From contig CAZKUN010000201.1 in NCBI GenBank assembly GCA_964555935.1, forward strand, positions 1-17,298: a stretch of DNA of 17,298 nt, given 5' to 3'. Both the position numbers and the translations under genes were made by a program. The notes under the pieces are model-generated. The model ran no database searches, was not told the origin of the DNA, and worked only from the letters and a program-made list of their open reading frames with translations. This stretch comes from CAZKUN01 sp964555935. GTDB lineage: Bacteria > Armatimonadota > Zipacnadia > Zipacnadales > VGFC01. Positions 1 to 6,042 of this stretch are shown here, piece by piece (position 1 is the first letter of the stretch; every line of letters begins with the position of its first letter).

Positions 1-3000
1 GCGGCCCTCTGACTGGCACGAACGCCGCCCAGTAGAAGGGGTGACGGGTCTTCTCATCCGCCATGAGAGCGCGTTGGGCGAGGGATAGCGCCTCCTCGAC
101 CGAACCGGCGGTCTCTAGATTCGTGTAGAAGCTCTCCATCAGCGTCTTGGTGCTTTCATCCGACACCGGCCACAGGCTGCAGACGACGTTCTGAGCGCCC
201 GCGTAGATGAACGCCCTCGTCAGCCCCAGCACGCCCTCGCCCTGCACCGTCTTGCCCATCGCCGTCTGACACGCGCTCAGCGTCACCAACCGCGCTCGCA
301 GATCCCAGAGATAGACTTCCTGGGCGGTCAGGACCGAGTAGGGCTCATCACCTTCGCCCGCAAGCAGGAGGCCAGAGAACTCGGGCACATCGGGATCGGC
401 ATAGCCGTGGGTGGCGATGTGGAGGACGTCGCACGTGCGGCCTTGCGCCAGCAACGCGGCCTTCGTCGCGGCTTCGCCAGTCAGCAGCGTCGCGCCCTCG
501 AACTTCGCCGCCACCGCCGCCCCTTCGGCCTTCGCGCCCGGTAGCGGGATCGAGGCCATTGCCGTCAGCGCGGAGTCGACGCCGCCCTCGCCGCGAATCG
601 GCATGTACGCGCCGCGCAAGGGCATGTACATCCCCCGGATCGGCATGTACGCTCCCCGGGCCTCATCGTCGCCAATGGACTCGGATGCGCCCGTGTCGGG
701 CGCGGCGACGACGAGCGACGACAGCTCGGACTCTCGGCGCGCGCCGAGATCGGCCAACGCCACGCTCAGCGATGGCGTGCTCGCCAGCGCGAGGCGCTCC
801 GCGAGGTACTGGCCATCCGCTCCTCTCAGCGCGCCGAAGGGCACCAACTGCAGCGCTCCGTCGCCGACCACCCACAGGCGTTTGGCATCGGTCAGCACGC
901 CCTCAACCGGCGCGACCAGCGTGGCATACAGATCGGCCGCCTGCTGCAGGGCTTCAGGCTTGCGCTCCCAAATCGTCTCGCGGAACGCGCCGATCGATTC
1001 TCGAAGCTCTTCGTGGTCCACATCGATCATCGCGACCGTCGCCGCCTGCCCTCCCCGCATAGCCAGCACGGCCAAGCCCTCATCGCAGATCGTGTACTCC
1101 AACACCGCGAGGTCGGCCTCAGTCGTGACCGATGACAGCATCTGGCCGGCAGTGAGCTGTCGCCGGCTCGTGGCTCTCTCGTATGCCGGGATCTGGTCGC
1201 GGATCGCCGACTCCAGCGCGGTCTCCTGACGGGCCAACGCATCGAGTTTGGCCTGCAGTTCCTTGGTCTCGTCGGCCGTGGCCGACTCGCCATCGTCGAG
1301 GGGGCCGCGGATCGGCATGTAGGCGCCACGGATCGGCATATACGCCCCGCGGATTGGCATGTATGCGCCGCGCTCGTCGCCGTCAGCCGTAGCAGCGCCG
1401 GTCACGCGCTGGAGCAACCCGTAGGTCTCCTTGCGTTGCTCGCGCAGGTCATTGAGTTGGGCTTGCAGTTCGGGCGGGAGGTTTACGGCGAGATCGACCT
1501 TGCGCCAGGCGAGCTGATCGAGGAGGACTCGCGAACGCATCTTTTCGGCGCAATCGAGGGCGAGGGTTGCGTCGCCCTGCAGCGCCGCCACGCGAAGCAG
1601 CGTCCGATACGGCCCCACCCGGTCCGCGAACCACTGCTGCCGCAACACGGGGTCGTAGGCCAGCTTCTCTCGCTCTGATTCCTGCTCTTCCACCAAAGCC
1701 AGCAGTGCTGTCTTCGCCGTGGTGAGGTCGCCGGCATCGAGGGCGGCTTGGGCCTCCTCGGCGGCAAGCTGCTGGACGAGGAGACCCAGGCCTGAATCAC
1801 TCGCAATGGTGCGGGCTCGCGTCAAGAAGTCGGAGCGCGCCGTTTCGTCATCGACTAACGTGGCGAGACTGAGGAGGGTGCTCACCTGCTCCCCGGCGGG
1901 GATGCCGCTGCCGGGCACGAGGTCTGCGGCGCGCCGCGCGTGGGTCAGCGACTCCCCCGCTTGCCCAAGCTCTGTCGTCGCCATCGCCAGCAACCCCGCC
2001 GCATGAAGCTTATCTTCCGCATCTCCATCAGCACCGACCACCGGCTGCAGCGTGTCAACCACGCGCTGCCAGTCCTCCTGGGCCACGGCGGAGCGAGCGC
2101 CAACGAGGGCGCACGTGAGTTGAATGCCCGTGTCCCCGGCCGCGAGCGACGCAGCCAACGCCTGTGCCTGTGCCGCCAAATCCTCGCGGCCGGCGGCGAC
2201 GTAGAACTCCATCGCTGCTGCCGCGGCCCGTGCCTGCAGGTCCGGAATCTTGAACTGAAGGGCGGTGCTGATCAGGCACTCGGCGGCCTCCAACTGGACA
2301 GCGGGCCCGTTGATTGGCCCGGCCTGCCGGACCGCGCCCTGCAGCCCTCGCTTCAGCAGGACAATCCGGTCGTCCACTGGGGCCCCCAAGAAGCCTGGAT
2401 GACCCTTCGTCCACAAGGGGTTGAGTTGGGGGTATTCCTCATGCAGGAGCAGCGCAATCTGGCTCCATAATCCCAGGATCCCGCGTCGCTGCGGCGCGGG
2501 GGTCCAGGGCCAGGTGGCCCTCGAGAAAAGGACGGGATGGAGCTGCAGAAAGCCCCGGTGGTCGTCGAAGGTGGCCTCACCAATCGACGCGAGGTTCCTC
2601 CGCAGCCACTGGTCCATGAGGGCAATGGCATCCGCGTGGTGCCCGAACAGCCCCATCTTATGGGCCATCGGAACGTATAGCGCGTGGAGATTGAAGGCGT
2701 CCCCTTGCTCGCGCTCGCTTGCGTTGTTGAATCGCCGTAAGGCTTCGTGCCAATACGCCAGATATCGATCATCTCCTCCGACCACCGCGATGTCAGAGGG
2801 GACGGGCTTGCCGTCCCTGTCATGGATGGGCTCGAAGAGGAGAGGTATGAGTTCCTCCCCTCCCGGCCAATCGATCACCGCGGTCAGCGTGGTCTGGATG
2901 ACGTTGACGTCATCAGGCGAGAGCGGGTTGCGGGGTTGGGACGCCAGTTGCTCCAGCATCGCTTTGGCGGCCGTTACTGCTTCGGCCATGGCCGCCGCTT

Positions 3001-3583
3001 TCTCCGCCGGATCGACGACCTCACCCGCGGCGCCGACGACGCCGATCACGGGTCTGTACTGAGCGGGGAACTTGTCCCACCACACCGCCGATCGGAACCG
3101 GCGCCGCCATTTCTCCGCGGCGGCTCGCGCTTGTGGCAGGAGGTTCTCAAGATCGGCGGGCACGGTTCCGGCCTTCGCGTAACACTCCGCCGCGTAGAGC
3201 ATCGTGCGTCCGCGGAGCGAGCTGATACTCTCAGGGCGAGCGCCGGCACGCTCCCGGATGGGCTTCCACAGGATGTCACCGAGGACTCCCCATTCTCCCC
3301 GGTTCTTGGCGAGAAGAGCTGTCTGACCGGTCATCCGGTCGATCACCGGGCCGCAATTATAGTGGCGCAACTGGGGTCGCGCGCCATTGAGGATCTGCAC
3401 CATCCGGTCGAGGTCCTCATCTCCGGCGGCCTGGGCGAACAGCCGCTCCGCCCAGTCGAACGCGGCGGCGGGGTCCTTCTCAAACAGCTCTCCGAGCCTA
3501 TCGAGGGTCTGGTCTTGGGCAAGGGTGGGTGCGGTTGTTAGGGTGAGGAGGATCAGCAGTGGGAGAATGCGGCGGATGGGCAT
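1..3583 (-). CDS. Secreted TPR-like/CHAT-domain (caspase-fold protease) protein, 3' end cut by window edge
   Basis: One uninterrupted minus-strand frame gives 1194 residues and stays open to the left edge, so the stop lies outside. The ATG at 3583 follows a GGAGG about 6 nt upstream and opens a signal peptide (MPIRRILPLLILLTLTTAPTLA, cut before Q23), so export is predicted. Residues of about 25-690 are Ala/Leu-rich amphipathic helices resembling TPR-type repeats; I could not delimit single repeats. A helical stretch (about 695-800, ELQAQL and ELQAKL segments) leads into a CHAT domain from about 800. The domain carries the strand VVGDGALQLVPFGAL, the catalytic His in HIATHG (His1059) and the catalytic Cys in LVTLSACQTA (Cys1105). 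It ends with FYWAAFVPVRG, so only a few residues are probably missing. CHAT domains are clan CD cysteine peptidases, so peptidase activity is likely; the substrate is unknown. Odd feature: two blocks of tandem heptapeptides (residues 738-760 and 976-998). The next gene on this strand, ending at 3839, is 255 bp upstream. Confidence 0.9.
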   Translation of the reverse strand, partial: MPIRRILPLLILLTLTTAPTLAQDQTLDRLGELFEKDPAAAFDWAERLFAQAAGDEDLDRMVQILNGARPQLRHYNCGPVIDRMTGQTALLAKNRGEWGVLGDILWKPIRERAGARPESISSLRGRTMLYAAECYAKAGTVPADLENLLPQARAAAEKWRRRFRSAVWWDKFPAQYRPVIGVVGAAGEVVDPAEKAAAMAEAVTAAKAMLEQLASQPRNPLSPDDVNVIQTTLTAVIDWPGGEELIPLLFEPIHDRDGKPVPSDIAVVGGDDRYLAYWHEALRRFNNASEREQGDAFNLHALYVPMAHKMGLFGHHADAIALMDQWLRRNLASIGEATFDDHRGFLQLHPVLFSRATWPWTPAPQRRGILGLWSQIALLLHEEYPQLNPLWTKGHPGFLGAPVDDRIVLLKRGLQGAVRQAGPINGPAVQLEAAECLISTALQFKIPDLQARAAAAAMEFYVAAGREDLAAQAQALAASLAAGDTGIQLTCALVGARSAVAQEDWQRVVDTLQPVVGADGDAEDKLHAAGLLAMATTELGQAGESLTHARRAADLVPGSGIPAGEQVSTLLSLATLVDDETARSDFLTRARTIASDSGLGLLVQQLAAEEAQAALDAGDLTTAKTALLALVEEQESEREKLAYDPVLRQQWFADRVGPYRTLLRVAALQGDATLALDCAEKMRSRVLLDQLAWRKVDLAVNLPPELQAQLNDLREQRKETYGLLQRVTGAATADGDERGAYMPIRGAYMPIRGAYMPIRGPLDDGESATADETKELQAKLDALARQETALESAIRDQIPAYERATSRRQLTAGQMLSSVTTEADLAVLEYTICDEGLAVLAMRGGQAATVAMIDVDHEELRESIGAFRETIWERKPEALQQAADLYATLVAPVEGVLTDAKRLWVVGDGALQLVPFGALRGADGQYLAERLALASTPSLSVALADLGARRESELSSLVVAAPDTGASESIGDDEARGAYMPIRGMYMPLRGAYMPIRGEGGVDSALTAMASIPLPGAKAEGAAVAAKFEGATLLTGEAATKAALLAQGRTCDVLHIATHGYADPDVPEFSGLLLAGEGDEPYSVLTAQEVYLWDLRARLVTLSACQTAMGKTVQGEGVLGLTRAFIYAGAQNVVCSLWPVSDESTKTLMESFYTNLETAGSVEEALSLAQRALMADEKTRHPFYWAAFVPVRGP
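590..658 (-). repeat. Heptapeptide-encoding 21-bp tandem repeat, block 2 of the CHAT gene
   Basis: Three consecutive in-frame 21-bp units encode RGAYMPI, RGMYMPL and RGAYMPI followed by RG (residues 976-998). The block lies inside the CHAT domain, between the strand SSLVVAAPDTG and the segment ahead of catalytic His1059, in what should be a surface loop. The units differ by a few substitutions, so the block is not a fresh duplication. Confidence 0.9.
1304..1372 (-). repeat. Heptapeptide-encoding 21-bp tandem repeat, block 1 of the CHAT gene
   Basis: Three consecutive in-frame 21-bp units each encode RGAYMPI, followed by RG (residues 738-760). The nucleotide units differ at synonymous positions while the peptide is identical, which points to selection on the peptide. 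The block lies between two helices (EQRKETYGLLQRV before, ETKELQAKLDALARQE after) just N-terminal to the CHAT core. The same motif recurs 238 residues later in block 2. Confidence 0.9.
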
Positions 3584-3708
3584 GTAGACCTCCGGAGACG
3601 AGTGCGGATGGGGTCAAGCAACTCGGTGCTCTCCGGCGCCGTCATCGCCGCCGCAGTGCTTGCGCGACACTTCCACGCGCCCTCGCCACCCTCCTCCAGC
3701 GCGGCCCT

Positions 3709-3840
3709 TCAGGCCGCTGGCGCTCGCATCAACTCGGTCTCGCCTTCCCGCAGCTCGTTCTCGCCTTCACCCTTGCCCCAGAGCGTCAGTGCGTAGTTCA
3801 ACGCGCCGGGCACGATCGGAAGTCCAGGCGTGGCCTGTCT
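3709..3840 (-). pseudogene. Possible coding remnant downstream of the GH62-like gene
   Basis: Just past the stop of the GH62-like gene, in another minus frame, about 43 codons with GC-rich third positions run to a TGA at 3709-3711. They include TPGLPIVPGALNYALTLWGKG and then an acidic GEGENELREGETEL segment. No start codon or ribosome site supports independent translation, and I do not recognise the peptide. It may be the tail of a decayed gene, or chance coding-like sequence. A hairpin (GCGGCC, loop CTTCA, GGCCGC, 3701-3717) overlaps its stop. Nothing else is evident in the 3584-3838 gap. Confidence 0.25.
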
Positions 3841-4420
3841 ACGGGGCCGTCGCCGCTACCGGCGTGAGCATGCCAATGCGCCACTGGAAGGCGCCATAGC
3901 CCTTGCCGGCCTTGTCTTTGTCCCACATGCCCTGGAAGATGAACCGCAGGTTGCTCGGGTCGACGATGAGGTTCTGGTCATGGCCATCGCGGATGAGTTC
4001 GCCATGGCTGATGTTGTCGGTCCAGGCCTCCACGCCCGCGGCGGGCCGAACGTTCTGCCAACTCGCGAACGGTTTCTCCGCCGTGTCGGCGATGGGCGTC
4101 CAAGCTCCGTCCAGGCCGTCGGCGATGTACGCCTTGAAGTACCGGCGGCCGTTCTCCTCGATGACCGTCATGAAGACGTGCCACTTCCCCTCGAAGAAGA
4201 CGACCGTGGGGTCCTTCTGCGCCCGGCTGGGGTCCGTATCGCGTTCCTCGGGCGCGATGAGCGGAGCGGTGCATTCCCACATTGCCGGGACCTCGAACGC
4301 GGCGGACCCGCCATCGCCGTCGGCGTCTTCTTGGCCATCCTGTCCCCGCGCAGATCCACCGACACACAGCAGCAGCAGCAAGGCAAGGCCTACAATCGTG
4401 CAGTTCAACGGATTCTCCAT
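3839..4420 (-). CDS. Exported GH62-like (alpha-L-arabinofuranosidase family) protein with missing centre
   Basis: 193 residues. The ATG at 4420 is preferred over an upstream in-frame start at 4486: it follows AGGGAG about 8 nt away and directly opens a signal peptide (MENPLNCTIVGLALLLLLCVGGSARG). Residues 48-86 match the first blade of GH62 five-bladed propellers (MWECTAPLIAPEE, then KDPTVVFFEGKWHVF with candidate general base Asp70). Residues 90-186 match the last part of the domain (GRRYFKAYIADGLDGAWTPI, then DNISHGELIRDG with candidate general acid Glu141, then NLRFIFQG and the terminal WRIGMLT). GH62 catalytic domains are usually about 300 residues; here the central blades, which carry a further catalytic Asp, seem to be absent, with the join near residue 86. 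GH62 enzymes release arabinose from arabinoxylan. Activity is doubtful here, so this may be a binding protein or decaying gene. It is divergent from the oxidoreductase at 4646, with 225 bp between. Confidence 0.72.
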   Translation of the reverse strand: MENPLNCTIVGLALLLLLCVGGSARGQDGQEDADGDGGSAAFEVPAMWECTAPLIAPEERDTDPSRAQKDPTVVFFEGKWHVFMTVIEENGRRYFKAYIADGLDGAWTPIADTAEKPFASWQNVRPAAGVEAWTDNISHGELIRDGHDQNLIVDPSNLRFIFQGMWDKDKAGKGYGAFQWRIGMLTPVAATAP

Positions 4421-4645
4421 GGTGATCACTCCCTGGCGTTCACTACAATGCTCCACCAACTGGCTTGCGAAGGCCTGCGCATCCAACGAGGTCTACTGCC
4501 GCAACCCCTCGAAGTGACCGTCGACGCGTAAATGTAAGTGACGCGAGATATGTCTTGCGTCCGCAATCCCTTGCCGCTCACCCCCAAGCCCCTTGCCGCA
4601 CGAAATGGCGCGAATGGGGTCCTAATCCAATTGTGAGGTCCTGAA

Positions 4646-6001
4646 ATGAAGGTTACAGCCACACGCCGCGAGTTTCTGAAGAAGACAGCCGCGACCGCCG
4701 GGGCCGCCCTGGCAATGCCGTACTTGATGACCCGTTCCGCAAGCGCGCAAGGAGACAAGCTCCGCGTCGCCGTCATCGGCGCCGGTGGCATGGGCGGTTA
4801 CGCCGTCGGCGAGGCCATCCGCGAGCAGTGTGTCGCGATGTGCGACATCGACGACGCCAAGATGGCCGAGGCGCTGACGAAGTTCTCCGAGGCGCACCCG
4901 GATGACACCGCGCCCAAGACCTACACGGACTACCGAGTGCTGATGGATGAGTGCGGGAAAGACCTCGACGTCGTGCTCATCTCCACCCCCGACCACACGC
5001 ACGCCGGCCCGGCGCTCCGCGCCATCGACCTTGAGATACCGGTGTTCGTGCAGAAGCCGATGGCTCACAACATCCGCGAGTGCAACCTGCTGGCACAAGC
5101 CGCGACGGACAAAGGCGTCCTCACGCAGATGGGCAACCAGGGCCACTGCAGCGAGACCTTCCGGCGCGCCTGCGAGGACCTCTGGGCCGGGGCCGTCGGC
5201 AACGTTACCGAGACCCACTCGCTTCTCGGCCGGAACTTTGGCGGCACGGGCGGGCGCCCCGAGACCAAGCCCGTGCCGGCCGGCGTCCACTGGGACGAAT
5301 GGCTCGGGCCCGCCCCGTACCGCGACTACCACGACGGGCTCCACGCGTTCGGCTGGCGCAACTGGCGCGACTTCGGCACCGGCAGCATCGGCGACATGGC
5401 GTGTCACAATGTCGACTGCGTCTTCTTCGGGCTGAAGGTCTACGAGGCGAAAAGCTACACGATGGAGTGCCTGAACACCAACGGCGGCAGTGATGAGATG
5501 GGCCACCAGGAGAACGTGGTGCGTTTCGACATCCCCGCCCGTGGCGACATGCCGCCGGTGAAGGTGTTCGTATACGATCACAAGGGCCTCATCCCCGATA
5601 GCGTGAAGGACATTGAGAAGGAGTTCGGCTTCGAGATCGGCGAGTGCACGGTCTACGTCGGCGACAAGGGCATCTACCGCACCGGTGGCCACGCGTCGCA
5701 CACGACGATCCTCACCCCCGAGCGCGCCGAGGCATGGGAAGCGCCGGAGAGGGTGCTTCGGCGGGTACATGTTGGGCCGATCGAAAACCTCTACGACGGC
5801 ATCCGCTATGGAACCACCCCGGTGTCAAATTTCCCGGATGCGGCGACACCACTCACCTCATTCGTGCTCTCCGGCCTGCTGGCGCAGCACGCCGGAGTAG
5901 GCCAGAAGGTGGAGTGGGATGTGGAGAAGATGGAGTGCACCAACCTGCCGGAGCTGAACGAGCACGTCGGGCGCGAGTACCGGGCGGGTTGGGAAGTGTA
6001 G
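4646..6001 (+). CDS. Tat-exported Gfo/Idh/MocA family oxidoreductase
   Basis: 451 residues, usual for the family. The N-terminus has a twin-arginine signal (T-R-R-E-F-L-K at residues 6-12, a hydrophobic stretch, cleavage near SASA-Q about residue 34), so the folded protein with bound NAD(P) is probably exported. A Rossmann nucleotide site follows (VAVIGAGGMGG, about 41-51), then STPDHTHAGPAL and the catalytic-lysine motif as QKPMAHN (Lys137) in place of the more common EKP. Other family landmarks are GNQGHCSE, HWDEWLGPAP, and GTGSIGDMACHNVD. Members oxidise, reduce or hydrolyse sugars and glycosides with a nicotinamide cofactor; the substrate cannot be read here. The start is supported by a GAGG upstream. 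It heads a probable operon: the lyase gene follows 41 bp downstream on the same strand. Confidence 0.92.
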   Translation: MKVTATRREFLKKTAATAGAALAMPYLMTRSASAQGDKLRVAVIGAGGMGGYAVGEAIREQCVAMCDIDDAKMAEALTKFSEAHPDDTAPKTYTDYRVLMDECGKDLDVVLISTPDHTHAGPALRAIDLEIPVFVQKPMAHNIRECNLLAQAATDKGVLTQMGNQGHCSETFRRACEDLWAGAVGNVTETHSLLGRNFGGTGGRPETKPVPAGVHWDEWLGPAPYRDYHDGLHAFGWRNWRDFGTGSIGDMACHNVDCVFFGLKVYEAKSYTMECLNTNGGSDEMGHQENVVRFDIPARGDMPPVKVFVYDHKGLIPDSVKDIEKEFGFEIGECTVYVGDKGIYRTGGHASHTTILTPERAEAWEAPERVLRRVHVGPIENLYDGIRYGTTPVSNFPDAATPLTSFVLSGLLAQHAGVGQKVEWDVEKMECTNLPELNEHVGREYRAGWEV

Positions 6002-6042
6002 GCGCGGGACGCCCAGCGAGCATTTCGATTGGGAGACGGGCA

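Noticed and set aside
411..1229. 272-residue plus-strand frame in the CHAT region
   Set aside because: Antisense of the CHAT domain, whose His and Cys motifs are intact on the minus strand.
1..3583. TPR-CHAT partner of a type III-E CRISPR effector
   Set aside because: The protein has a signal peptide and no Cas genes are nearby, so a cytoplasmic Craspase-type role is not supported.
4365..4381. CAG-type trinucleotide run
   Set aside because: It is the antisense of consecutive Leu codons in the GH62-like signal peptide, not a separate repeat element.
4622..5770. 382-residue minus-strand frame across the oxidoreductase gene
   Set aside because: Antisense shadow of a gene with clear Tat and Rossmann motifs; no domain or ribosome site of its own.
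5644..6042. 133-residue N-terminal extension of the lyase
   Set aside because: It overlaps the oxidoreductase gene in another frame. The ATG at 6043 has a ribosome site and directly opens a signal peptide.
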